Origin: Mustela lutreola
Taxonomy: Eukaryota > Chordata > Mammalia > Carnivora > Mustelidae
Reading direction: 5' to 3'
NCBI RefSeq assembly: GCF_030435805.1
Contig: NC_081303.1
Span: 73,569,910-73,633,909 of the forward strand
DNA length: 64,000 nucleotides
A model generated the notes under the pieces. It was not told the DNA's origin and searched no databases. It saw only the letters and a program-made list of their open reading frames with translations. Shown in pieces: positions 10,291-22,800 of the stretch. The translations under genes were made by a program, and so were the position numbers. Numbering within the stretch: the stretch's first letter is position 1; the number at the start of each line of letters is the position of its first letter.

Positions 10291-12912
10291 GATAAGGCCC
10301 CCCAGTCCTCGCAGGGGCTCCAGCTGTAGGCCCAGTGCCCCCAGGCCCCGGTGGGGGCTCCCCGGCTCACCAGCGCCCTTACGCCACCCTGCCCACTTCC
10401 CCCGAGCCAAGGTGGGGTGCTGAGCCGGGGTGTTGCCCTGCAGGCCCCAGGACGCAGAAGCTAAGGAACTCCTAGGAAGTAGCTAGGGGTGGGCGGGGGG
10501 GCTCATCCCCAGCCGGGGACCCTGCTGACATCCCAGCCCAGCCCGAGCCTGAGGAAGGCTCTTCCCTCCAGCACCGAGGCTGACCCTGACAGCTGTCTGC
10601 ACTTCTCTGGAGCGGTCCCCCTCATCCTGAGTGCTCCCGCAGCGTCTCCGGACCTCCTGCGGCTCCACATTCAGGGAGGAGCCCTAGAAGTCCGGCTGCG
10701 GGTGAACACGGTGACCCTTCTGTCCTGGTGCGCCCCACCCTCAACCACCGTGACCTAGGACGTCTGTCCCCACCTGAAGCAAAGCTGGGCGGGGCAAGCG
10801 GAGGCCAGCGCAGCTGCGGCAGCCTGCACCACACACACTCGAGTCCTCACGGCCTCCCGGGTTCCCCAGAACTTCAGCCGTCCCCGTAAGGAACTGAGGG
10901 TTCTCCGACAGCACCACCCAGCCAGGGGCAGGACCTGAGCAGGCCCCTCTCCAGGGTCCAGAGCCTTGAGGGAGGCAGCCTGTGACAGCCTTGCCATCTC
11001 TGTGCAGTTTCTAAGTCTGACTTTTAGGGACCTCAGCTTCCCGGCTCTGCTGTCCTAGTCAATGCCACACCGTGCCCTCGGGACACAGGCCAGCCCCTCC
11101 TAGGGGCCCTTGGGGAGACCTGGATCCATTCCTCCCTCTGCCCCCTCGGCTGGCGCTGCCAGACCAGCTTTAGCCAAGTATCATTTCCATTCCTCCTCCT
11201 CTCCGCCGTCCTGGAGTCTTCTCTGTTTATCATAACTTGAGGCCACCACCTCCGAGAAGCCTTCCCAAATGAGGACTGTCCATTGCTAATCTGCATTTCT
11301 CTTGGTGACCAGGAAATTACATCTGCCAAATAAAATGTCACATTTGGGAGGACTAAAAGTGGCTTTAAAAAAAGTGGTGTTAAGAAAAAAAAAAAAAAAA
11401 GTGTAAGGCTTCTGTAGAACACAGAGGTGAGAGTCCAGAGGCTTACAGAAACTGGCCTAAGTCCACGCACTTCCAGAAGACGCTGGGACCCTCGGTGCCC
11501 CGAGTCCCTGCAGCTCGATCACACGGGGCCTCCGGGCCTCGAGGCTCAGGGGCGCTAGGAGCCAGGGGGCGGGGCTACATCAGCAGCGTCCTGGGCGCAG
11601 CGGACAAAGCCTTTGGCTCCTCTGGCTCTCACACCTGGGACTGTGAGGTGAAGCCTACCCCACCACCTCGGACAGTCCAGAGGTGACCCTGGCCACCGCT
11701 CCCCTCACCCCGTGCCTCCGTGTCCCACCATGGAAGCGTTGGTGGGTTGCTGCTCCTTCCTGAAGACGGGCTGGATGCACGGATTTGGACCACTACAGCC
11801 CAGTGTCCCTGCGGGATGCAGGAGCCCTGTCTGGCTCCAACCCGAAGTGGGTCAGATTTCAGATAAGTGGGTGGTTTTCCTGTAAGTGACGAGAGCCTCC
11901 CGTGCACTTAATGAGAAACAGACTCCGCGACTTACCCGTCCCGCGCGACCGGCCAGCAAGAGCCTCCCTCCTGCAACCTCCCTCCCAGCCCCAGGTCCCG
12001 GCATCACTGGCTTCCAGCTGCCCCCGTGGCTGGAACCCTCCGTGTGTCACCAGGGCTGTCAGGCCTTCCTCCTGGCACTTCCCCATGGAGAAGCGGGCAG
12101 CAGCTGGAGGCGAGCTGCTGCGTCCAGTCAGCTCCCTGCCCCGAGCTGGGTACCAGGCACTTTGCAGGACTCCGCCAACACCCTCGTGGAGGGAACAGGA
12201 AGCCGCCAGGGCACAGCCCTGCTGGAGCCCCGGTGCCCTCCACAACACGCTCCACGGCGGTATGTAGGACCGGCGCGGTTTCCGGACTGGGGACAGCATG
12301 TCCTGCGACCCCCGCCCCCCAGGAACCCCGTGCTGCTGGCGGGCACCCCGGTGCAGAAGCACGTACTGAAGCCGTGACCCCTGCTGCCCTCTCCCTCTCT
12401 AGCATAAAGTTCGGGATGCAGAAGTCTCCAAGGAGATCTGTCTGGCCCCGAGGCCCTCCGCAAGTCTTCCAAACCGGTCAAGGCCAAGGGCAGCCAGTGT
12501 GAACGCACATCCTCTTCAGGGACAGACACTGGCCGCTTCTGCTGCTGCACTGAATTTGCTAACAACTCTCGTGTCTCGGGAAGAACCTCCCTGACCTCCT
12601 CTCGTCTTCAGAGACACCTGAGAGCAGCAACACTTTCCAGGTCTGGGACCAGAGGCCTGTGCCCCACACAAACTCGTACATGTAATCCCCAGGGTCTTCA
12701 CTGGCCGTGAACGCAGCTTGGGAGGTGGGCCCAGAGGAAAAGGCAGAGAGATCGCTGAGGCAGCTCGTGATGGTGCAGAGGGTGCGCTGCACAAGGGTAA
12801 CGTCAGATCCAGAACGGGCAAACAAGTGAGAAAGATCCAGAACGGAAAAAACGAAACCACACGAAAAAGTAGGAAAGGGCTGAGGGCAAGCAAAGTCTGT
12901 CAGACTGAATGT

Positions 12913-12918
12913 TTTATT
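12913..12918 (-). terminator. PRCC: PRCC polyadenylation signal
   Basis: TTTATT on the plus strand, i.e. AATAAA on the PRCC strand, about 385 bases after the stop codon. This implies a 3' UTR of roughly 13302-12895. Confidence 0.7.
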
Positions 12919-12999
12919 TCAACAGACATCCCCGGTTTAAAAAAAAAAAAAAAGAGAGAGAGAGAGAAAGTGGAGGGAGGAGGGGCTCCCGTTTCGTCA

Positions 13000-13050
13000 C
13001 GCCCACCAGGGAGCCGCGCCCACCAGGGAGCCGCGCCCACCAGGGAGCTG
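13000..13050. repeat. 17-bp minisatellite in PRCC 3' UTR
   Basis: Three tandem copies of cgcccaccagggagccg, the last with one change, followed by a degenerate partial copy. Confidence 0.9.
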
Positions 13051-13087
13051 CGCCCGTCCAGCAGGGCAGAGCCCCATCCGCAGCGTC

Positions 13088-13119
13088 GCTCCCGTCTCTG
13101 CTAGCTCCCGTCTCTGCTA
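13088..13119. repeat. 16-bp tandem duplication in PRCC 3' UTR
   Basis: Two perfect adjacent copies of gctcccgtctctgcta, close to the minisatellite at 13000. Confidence 0.9.
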
Positions 13120-13302
13120 GCTCCGAGGCAGAGGAGCTGAATTTTCTAACTTGTGTTAAGAAAAATCTATCAAATGTGTTCATTCTCGCAGAGGCGAGGG
13201 CCGGGGCCTCAGGGACAGAGAGCCTGGGCTTGGAGCAGCAGAGTCCCCGAGGTGAGGCCGGGCGCCGGGCGGCAGGAGTGCGGTGGCGGCGAGTCCGGAG
13301 CG

Positions 13303-13839
13303 CTAGAACCCGTACTTGGCCTGGGTCTGCCGGCGGCTGAGTTTGTTCTCCGACCACGTGTTCTTCAGCTCCAGCTCCCGCTCCTTAGCCTGTGGCAAGG
13401 GACACGGGCACACTGAGCCGACTGGGGTGACGGGGGGCCTCCCTCTCGCCTCTGCCGGCTTCCCATCTAACAGCTTCCTCCCCCGGACAAGGTACAGGGA
13501 AAGAGCAAAGCCCCCGAGAGACTTCACTGTCTCTTAGTTTAGCAGAAAGGGAAGACCCTGGGGAGGCAGAGAAGCAGCAGCTCTTCGGGGAGCGGACAGC
13601 ATCTCTCTGGAGCCTGACGGGCTGAAGCAGAGGAAGAACTCAAGAATCCTGGTCCGAGGGGCGCCTGGGTGGCTCAGTGGGTTAAGCCGCTGCCTTCGGC
13701 TCAGGTCATGATCTCAGTGTCCTGGGATCGAGTCCCGCATCGGGCTCTCTGCTCAGCAGGGAGCCTGCTTCCCTCTCTCTCTCTCTCTCTGCCTGCCTAT
13801 CCATCTACTTGTGATTTCTCTCTGTCAAATAAATAAATA

Positions 13840-13870
<31 letters not shown>

Positions 13871-16800
13871 GAATCCTGGTCCGAGGGCACCTGGCCGGCT
13901 GCATCAGAGGAGCAGGCCACTCCTGATCTCAGGGTCACGAGTTCAAGCCCCATATGGGGTGTACAGATGACTTAAAAATAAAATAGTGTCTGGGGGGGCT
14001 CAGTCGGTGAAGCGTCTGCCTTCGGCTCAGGTCATGATCCCAGGGTCCTGGGATCGAGTTCCACATCGGGCTCTCTGCTCAGTGGGGAGCCTGCTTCTCC
14101 CTCTGCTGCTGCTTCCCCTGCTTGTGCTCAAACACACACTCTCTCTCTTAAATAAATAAAATCTTTAAAAGTAAATAAATAAATATAAAATTTTTTAAAA
14201 AAGATTTTATTTATTTATTTGACAGAGATCACAAGTAGGCAGAGAGGCAGGCGGGCCGGGGTGGGGGCTTTGTGGGGGAAGCAGGCTCCCCGCTGAGCAG
14301 AGAGCCTGATGCAGGGCTCGATCCCAGGACCCTGAGATCATGACCTGAGCCGAAGGCAGAGGCTTTTAACCCCCTGAGCCACCCAGGCGCCCCAATATAA
14401 AATAATTTTTAAGAAATAATCCTGGTCCCCCACCTGCTGGAATTAAACGGAATCCCTCAGGAATGTGAGCAAAGGCGAGTCGGAGGGCGCATCCGAAAGG
14501 CAGACAGATCTGGCGCCTGGGACACCCGACCAGCCAGTCGAAGAGGACAGGGAGGAGGGAGAGCACGGGGAGGACCGTGGACAGCGGGGGAGGAACGGGG
14601 AGGCCGGCCTCCAAGGTGTGGACAGGGCCACGCTGGACGCCAGTCTCGCTGCAGCTACACTAGGGGATGTGGTTTTGCTGCTGTGCTGAGTAGATGCGGG
14701 ACCTGAGAAAGTCACACCACTTTCCAGCACACCCAAGAGCTGTGGCAAACGGCCTGGAAGGTACGGAGACTTTGCTCCGCTGACCTCAGCATGGCACTCG
14801 GGGAGGGAACAAGCACCGCCCTCAAGAAGGGCTCGTGGACCCCACCGCAGGAGAGTAACGGGCGCCGGCTCCCCTCCCCCGGCAGAGGGCAGGGATTGAG
14901 CGCTTGGGTCGGAAAGAAGTTCCAAGCCTCAAATCCTTTCCCTACGGAAAACAAGATGGGGTAAGGACACAGAGGGTCCCTGAAAAGGAAGGTGAAACCA
15001 TGAGGGGAACAATGGCAACAGGTTCCCCACTGAAACCTGCGGGCAGCACGTGGGCCCCCAGGAAAGGGCCGGGACAGCACTCCACCAGCGGGGCCTCAGA
15101 AACGCACCTAATGACTCAATGAGGGCTTCAGAGGTGCTGGGTCCTATCCCATAAGTAACATTCTAATTCCAAGACATTTCTGGATTATCTATGTTAGTTC
15201 CCTGTGTTGGTATTTCTTGCCACAGAAGTGGGAGAATACAAAGCCAGCCTCCTGGGACGCCTGGGAGGCTCAGTCGGTCAAGCGTCCCACTCTTGGTTTC
15301 GGGTCAGATCATGATCTCAGGCGTGTGGGATCAACCCCCGGGCCAGGCTCTGCGCTGAGCACGCGCCGGCCTGGGATTCTCCCCGCCTGCCTCTCCCCTC
15401 GCTGGTGTGCTTGCTCGTGCGCGCTCGCTCTCAAATAAGTAAATGAAATCTTAAAACCAACCTCCTTATCAGGTGGATCTTTTGCTAAAAGCAGGTAAAC
15501 CAACCTTTTCCTTTAAAATAGTTTCTTAAATCCCTAGATAAGCTTGCTATTTACTTATTTATTTTTTAGAAACTCTCTTTAAAAGAACCATATGAGAAAC
15601 CACTTTGCTGCCCTCTGCATTGGTGATTCCGTGTCTCCATCACTCCAGGCCCTTGCCTCGGAGTCTTGGGGGACAGACGGGAGGTAGGAGCACAGTGGGT
15701 GCTTCTGAAGGACTCATCGCCCCCTGGTGGCCACGGGGAGAACCCGCCCTGCGCCAGGCGGCAGGCGGCTCACACCCTAGGCCTGGCCAGCACTGGCCCA
15801 GGTTACAGAGCCAGACAGGCCTCAGGCCGGGGGCCCCCAGCCCTCTCACCTGATGGATCAGGTACGTGATCTGGTGCTTCCGCCGCTGCTGGCCTGTTGG
15901 CTGCTCACCTTTCTTCTGCAAGGGAAGAAAACACAATCATTAAGCCACAGGGAAAAAAGGAGAAGTATCTCACATGCCCAGGTGGGGCCCAAAGGCTGAG
16001 GGCTACAAACCAACCACACAGCCCAAATCCTGGGGAACAAAAGTCAGCTTGTGGCTGTTTTTACATTTGTATACTTACAAAACAGTTATTTCTATTAAAA
16101 CCATTATGCAAAAACCCAGACTCAGAAGACCTGCCTGAAATCACCTGCTGATACTCCTGCTGGACTGGGAATCCTGGGGTTGGGAGTGTGTGTCCCAGCA
16201 AGCAACACGGGACTCTGCCCACGGTGGACACTCGATGCCAGTTACAGTGCCTGCAGGAGGTCTAAACCCGCACCAGTTTAAGGCCACAGGCGACCTCCGT
16301 CCCTTCAGGCCCTGCCCGTCTCCCCCGCAGCCCGCACTTGTCTCTTCCCTCCTCCCGGCTGTGCGCATGCCCGTCCTGCAGTGCGAATGTCCCCCGTCAC
16401 ACCACCTGTCTCCAGGCTTCCAGCCTCCACCCAGAACAGCCCTGAAGCCCTCACCCAGCCCTGACACAAAGGCTTTACTGTCAAAGTCTGTACTGGTTCT
16501 GCAGTCTTCCTGCCCTCCACCAGAGCTGTCTCAGACCAGAAGCTTCCTAATCAGCGGCACCAGCTCCCAGCCCTCCTCTCTGGAGTGTCCTTAGCAGCCT
16601 GTCGTCCCTCATCAACACTCGAGTGTCCTGATGGCTCTCTCCCAGCTCTGCTGTAAACGCCTCAAGGACAGGAACCATATCTTTTCCTTCTTACAAGATC
16701 TAGCTCTAATACAATGAGACAGCGCAAAGAGAACCTGGACCTGCAGAAACGGCGAACTCCGATTCCCTGCTGCTGCGCAACATCACTTAGCATGACCGTC

Positions 16801-19800
16801 CAAGATGGCCAAGGCGAACCAACCCGGCCCGTGGTGAGCGCCGTTACCACACAGTGATGCTTCTCGACCCATAGCCAGGAGATCGTGCTCTCCTAAGTGG
16901 TTTTTTCAGGGAAGAGTGATAGATCTGTGCTGATCTAACCACAATCCTTTGCTCTGTCCTGTATGACCGCCAGCATTCAGTTAAAACAAACGGCTGGGGC
17001 TTGGACGGCCATCTGTGGCCGCGGAACAAAGCAGAGAAATTCAGGGGGATGAGAAGGGAGTAAGATGCCCGACCTTGGTCTTGCTGGTGCTGGGCTCAAA
17101 TCCAGGGCTTCCCCACATCCCCCCCTGCCGTGGCAGCCTCATTAATGTCCACACTTGCTGTCCTCAGCTACCGGGTGGAGAGGAGTTCATCACATGGAAG
17201 AAAACGAGCACGGGAGGCAGGAGCGCGGCGTGGGACACGTGAGGGATAAAGCATTGGAAAGCCACAGCTGGCTACGATAAACAGAGCGGAGAGGGGCTGC
17301 GCCCGCAGAAGCTGAGCCCCCGGGACTCTGCTGTTATGCCCAACCCCCCCCCAAGATGTGCTGAGCCGGGCTCCAGCTCAACAGCACGGAGGAAGGATCC
17401 GACTGTCGGCAGGGGGCAGAGCAGCCGCCAGCTCCGGCCAGCCAGGGAAGCAGCATAACACATCAAAGCTCTTCCCAAGGGCAGGATGGGCAACGGTGCA
17501 CCTCGCCCCCCGCCCCCCTGCTCACTCTCAGCAACCAGGCTCCGCCGTCCAGAGGGGAAGCAGAGGGCCACAAAGCTCTGGAAGGCAGAGGCGGCTTCTG
17601 CGAGGCGCGAGCACACCCCACACACGGGCAGCAGGCACGTGTGACAGGCGCTGGGCAGTAACGATCAGGTGTGGGGTCAGGACAGGACCAGGCCCAGATT
17701 TTGCTTTGGGGCCACGCAACAGAGCTTCCCACTTACTTTGCTGAATGACTTCATGGTCTTCTCTTCTGTCAGTGACTTGGTCATCCACTGCTGGGCCCCA
17801 CTGAGCTGGTCGTCACCTTTGATCTCCACGAAGTTGACCTCCTCCCTCCCTCGGTTCCTCTTGCCCTGTAGCCGCTTAAACTGCAAAGGACAAAGAAAGC
17901 AGGAGTAGGGGCTCTGGGTGAGAAATCGGGATGTCACTGGTGATCCAGCATTTACGGAATGGTCTTGAGACTCCCCACTCCTCTGCGCCAACTCCCTGAG
18001 CCCTCCCAGTACAATGTCCCCTTTCACCCCGCCACCTACCGAGCTCCCCTGATGCCAGATGAAAGGCTGCTTCTCAGCAGGTCTCCTGCCCTCAGGGAAA
18101 GGGAGCCCCAGGCAGAGCTCCCAAACGTGAGTGCAGGGGATCACTGCTAAAAATTTGTACTCAAAATACAGATATAGTGTATCTACTGAAAAGGACTGTA
18201 TACAATTTTCAAATTAAGAATTCAGGATAGGGGCGCCTGGGTGGCTCAGTGGGTTAATCCTCTGCCTTCGGCTCAGGTCATGATCTCAGGGTGCTGGGAT
18301 CGAGCCCCACATCGGTTTCTCTGCTCCATGGGGAGCCTGGTTCCCCCTCTCTCTCTGCCTGCTACTTCTCTGCCTGCTTGTGATCTACTCTCTTTGTCAA
18401 ATAAATAAGTAAAATCTTAAAAAAACAAAACAACAAAAGGGGCGCCTGGGTGGCTCAGTGGTTTAAGCCTCTGCCTTCAGCTCAGGTCATGATCTCAGGA
18501 TCCTGGGATCAAGCCCGAATCGGGCTCTCAGCTCAGCGAGTCTCTCTGCCTGCTACTCTGCGTACTTGTGATCTCTCTCACTGTCAAATAAATAAATAAA
18601 ATCTTTAAAAAAAAAACACACAAAGAATTCAAGCTAAAAAAAAAAACAAAAATCCTAGGATTTCTCCTCTAAAACCTGGTTTTCACACATCTGCTCCTTC
18701 TCATTGGTCTGGTCTCACAAAAGGCAGCAGATCCCACACCAGAGCAGACCCAGAGAGGGAGACGGGGAGAGGGAGCCGCACGAGAAAGGCCTGGCAAATT
18801 GTCTAGGAGCCTGCTACTCTCTCTTCTCCCTCACCAAGAGGGCAGATCACACCAAAACCACCCAAAGATGCACCTGGAAGGCAGAGTGGGTGAGGACTCC
18901 AGTGAAAAGCAGTCAAGGTGCCTGGGGGACCCCATCTGTTGAGTGTCTGCCTTCGGCTCGGGTCATGACCTTGGGGTCCGGGACTGAGTCCCAGGCCGGG
19001 CTCGCTGCTCAGGGGGCGTCTGCTTTTCCCTCTCCCTCTGCCCCTCCCCACCACTCGTTCTCTTTCCCTCTTAAAATGAATTAAAAAAAAAAAATTTTAA
19101 GGAAAAACAAAACAGAACACTCAGAGACTTGAGTGGAACCCAGATCCCGGTCTGAGCATTACCAGCGAGGCTCTGAGGGGCATTCTGCCCACAAAAAACT
19201 AACTCTTGCCACAGGATGAGCCCTCTGGGGCCTCCTAGGTAGAGGACAGAGAGGCCACCTCTGGGACTCACTGGGGATACACCCGCAGGGGACTAGTGGA
19301 TGAACACATCAACCACAGGAAGAAAACTGCAGAGGGACGGACACCCTCTGTGAAAAGGTGAGCAGACAACTGTTTTGCCTAAGAACCTGTATGTAAAGAC
19401 GTAGCACCTGGATTCCTCCAGCCCCTCCTAACCGGCCACGACTTCTCTCCAGAGAACAATCCTTTACCCGTTAACACAGCCTGCTGGTGCGGGACGTGGG
19501 GTTTTCTTCTCTCCTCCTGGTGCGGAGGTTAGGGAGTTCAGCAGCGGGGACCCAAGAGCAGGGCACAGGCCTTATTCAAGGGGGTGGGGGCTGTTCCCGC
19601 CCCAAATCCACTCCCCACTTACTCTTTCAGGTGAGTGAGCGCCACATTCCGGCTAGGCACCCGACCACCCCCACCCCAATTCAGCCCACCCGGCCCCCAC
19701 AACCACGTGTGGCCACAGGAAGAGATTCTTGGGGAGGAACCTTGGGGAGGTTTCCTAAACCGCCAGGGAGAGCCCTTCCTCCGGCGCTCTCCCCAGGCCG

Positions 19801-22800
19801 CCTCAGCGGCCCTCGCTGGCCGGAAGGATGGAGGCCACAGCAGGGCCGGCAAGCTGACCGTGGGGAGGGCTAGACCACCTCGTGCCTTCTAGGAGGAGCA
19901 AAAAAGCGAGCGGCCCTGACTTAAGCCACCACGTTGGAGTTTCCCGGTTACGAGCTGCTGCAGCAAAGCCCGATTCAACACAGCTAAAAACCCTGTTTTT
20001 TCTTTAGTTTCAGATTGGAAACCTGGTGTCCACGGGTCAGAGCTGGTCACTGGTGCGTTAACTTACTGCCTCGTCATCGATGAAGGAGGCGTCTGGGGCA
20101 ATTTCCTGGGGGGGGACCAGGGCCGGGTCCTGTGCAGGATAGTAGCCACCACTGTAATAATCCTGCAGCCGAGAGGGGACAAAACACACCAACTGAGCGG
20201 GGGTACGGAGCCGACCCCGCCCCGGAGCTCTCAAACCCACCAGTTCAAGCGCCGAGCCCCAGGATCCCGAAGACCCACCCTGGACTCAAGAGCAATCCGC
20301 ACTACCCAGACAGGGGACACAGTTCCGGGAAGGGTGACAGGAAATAAAGACCCTCTCTCCCACCCGGCTCCCGCTCCCTCAGCCGTTTCCGGAGGGAGGT
20401 GATTCCCAACCCTTAAGCCACACTGCCCTCGGCCCCGCCCCCATCCCCGCCCTCAGCACCGGCCCCGCCCCCTCGGCCCCGCCCCTCCTCTCCTCGGCCC
20501 CGCCCCCGGCCCCCCTCAGCCTCCTCTCCCTCAGCCCCGCACTCCTGAGGCGGAGACCAGCTCCCCGTGAGCAGGGGGGTGGTGTGAGGGCACAGCATTC
20601 CCGCTTCTAGTCTTACTTGGGGAGTCTGGACGCAAGGACACCGCCGGCAACAGGCCGGGAGGGTGCAGATCTAGCGCAGATCTAGCGCAGAACATGAATT
20701 ACCTCCTCACGCCCCGAGACTAACACTGTGTCTGACACAATGTTTCCTCGCGCGAAAACAGGAAACAAAATCAGGGATTACAGGGCGGGGCAGAATTTAC
20801 AACAAGGCAGGGAACAAGCCAGGTGTGTGTTACCACACACTTAGCTCTGGAATCTGAGGACCAGCCTGAGACCCACAGGTGCTGCGGGTCCCAGAGGAAA
20901 AGGGGTACAGGCAGGGCGAGCCCCCAAGGGGACGCGGGAGAGGCGCCCTTCCTGTCATACTTTCTCCCAATTCTTCCCCTTTTGCCCCTAGCTCCAAAAA
21001 TGACGCTCTAAGAACATTCACTTTCTGGTGAGCTAAATGGAAACTAAGGTTTAATACGGACCAAGAAAATACGTGAAAATCCAGAGCGACTGGAGCACGA
21101 TTTCAAGTACTCAGAGAGACAGGGCGCTGAGCACACGTAACCTGCTCTCGTGTGCACAAACTGCCTCGTGCAGCTTATAAATGGATTCCGAATGCCCGTT
21201 ATTCATTTTAAATGGCTTTTTTTTTTTTCTTTTTGGCTAAAGAGGTCAAAACACTCTTATCTTCCTCCTCTTTCCTTCTAACAATGTTGAAGGGAGATAC
21301 GCAGTCCCTGATCGGCCTACAGGACACATGGAGGCTCAACAGCAAACACTTAGGAAATATTTAGAAATTGTTGGGGCGCCTGGTTGTCTCAGTCCATTAA
21401 GTGTCTGCCTCTGGCTCAGATCATGATCCTGGGGTCCTAGGAACAAGCCCCCGTGTTGGGCTCCCTGCTCAGCGGGAAGCCTGCTTCTTTCTCCCTTTCC
21501 CTCTGCTGCCCTGCTTGTGCTATCAGATGAATAAAATCTTAAAAAAGAGAAGAACAGGGTCCCCCCAAAGCCCACCCACGATGGGTCCCTACCCATGCCC
21601 AGGCTGAAGATTAACACTGGCGGTTCAGAATCGCAGCGGTCCAAGGGGACTTCAGTCTTGGAAAACTGCCTCCAGCTGCCCCTGCTCCACCAGCAGCCTT
21701 GCGGCCAGCCCCGGAGCGCCGGGAGCCCCCTCCCGCCAGGGCACCCTGTGGCCAGGAGTCTCCTAAACCCACTGGCGAGTGGCCCGCTACACTCACTCCC
21801 ACGCCACCCACGGCAAAGCCGAGCAGCTCTGCCAAAGGGCACTTTGACCGAAAGTCATCACCAGGCATTTGCTGTCCCAGGCACCGCGCTCAGCTGATGG
21901 GACTGCCTGGCGAGACCAAGGGAGCCCGAGGGAGTTGCTCGGACTCACACAGCTTGTGATTCAAAGCCCACACTGCCCCCGGGCCCCCGCTCTCACAACA
22001 CAGATCCCGGCTCCCTGGCTCCCCAGGACAGGCGCCTCCACCCTTCCGACCTTCCAGGGCTCAGTCTTCCACGTGCTCCCTTCTCCCTCTTCCCTGCTGC
22101 GTCGACTCCGCCCGTCCTCTGCCATCCTGCTCTGGGTCACCCCACCTCCAGCTCACGCATCCCCGCCACCCCCACCCGCGAGGCCACCTTGGATCTCGCA
22201 GACCGGAGGCCGCTCGTCTTCCGCCGCCTTCCTGCCTGCTCACCGGCTCCTACGATGAGGGCCGGTGTTCGGAACCGAGGTATCGGTTCTGTCGGACTTC
22301 GAGACTCCGGCAGTTTTAGACCCACACGGCACAGGACAAAGGTAGCACGTGTTGAGGCCGACACGTGCAGGAAAACCAAGACGCCAGCAGAGAGTAATTC
22401 AGCCACAGCGACACCACGAAGGCCGCGCCGCCGGCCCATGGCTCGCCCTGGCTGCCCCTGGCTCCCGCCTGCCGGCCAGGCCTCCACCCACCTGATAATA
22501 AGCACCAGCGGCATTGGCGTCGCCGTATGTGGAAAACTGATTGTAGCCGTAATCCTCCCCGGGCTTGGGCATCCACGGCGCCCCACTGGCGCCCGCGGCC
22601 ATCTTGAACTCTAGGGGCGCATTGGCCGCATCGTCCTGGAAGGCCGGCTCTAGTTCTGTGCCTGGAGGCAGCTCTTCAGGGATGGTGGGGACGGGGTAAG
22701 GGTATGGCTCAACTCCAGGCGGCTCAGCCTTATCAGCGAGGGAGAAAAAGTTCTCAGGGGCCACCTCCTCATCACTGTCGTCCTCCTCCTGCGTGATCTG

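Larger units (their letters stand above)
8650..12890. other. Intergenic gap between convergent SH2D2A and PRCC
   Basis: No convincing exon is seen on either strand. It holds a poly-G and GT/GC tract (8878-8953), a MIR fragment (about 10165-10290), possible L2 pieces near 11220-11310 and an A run (11384-11400). Open frames across 9.0-10.2 kb have no recognisable domain and follow the high GC content. Confidence 0.6.

Noticed and set aside
13886-13984. Possible tRNA gene (B-box-like gagttcaagcc)
   Set aside because: It is part of an older tRNA-derived CAN-SINE. The same holds for similar boxes at 30873, 38681, 39785, 44213 and 61320, and no cloverleaf is intact.
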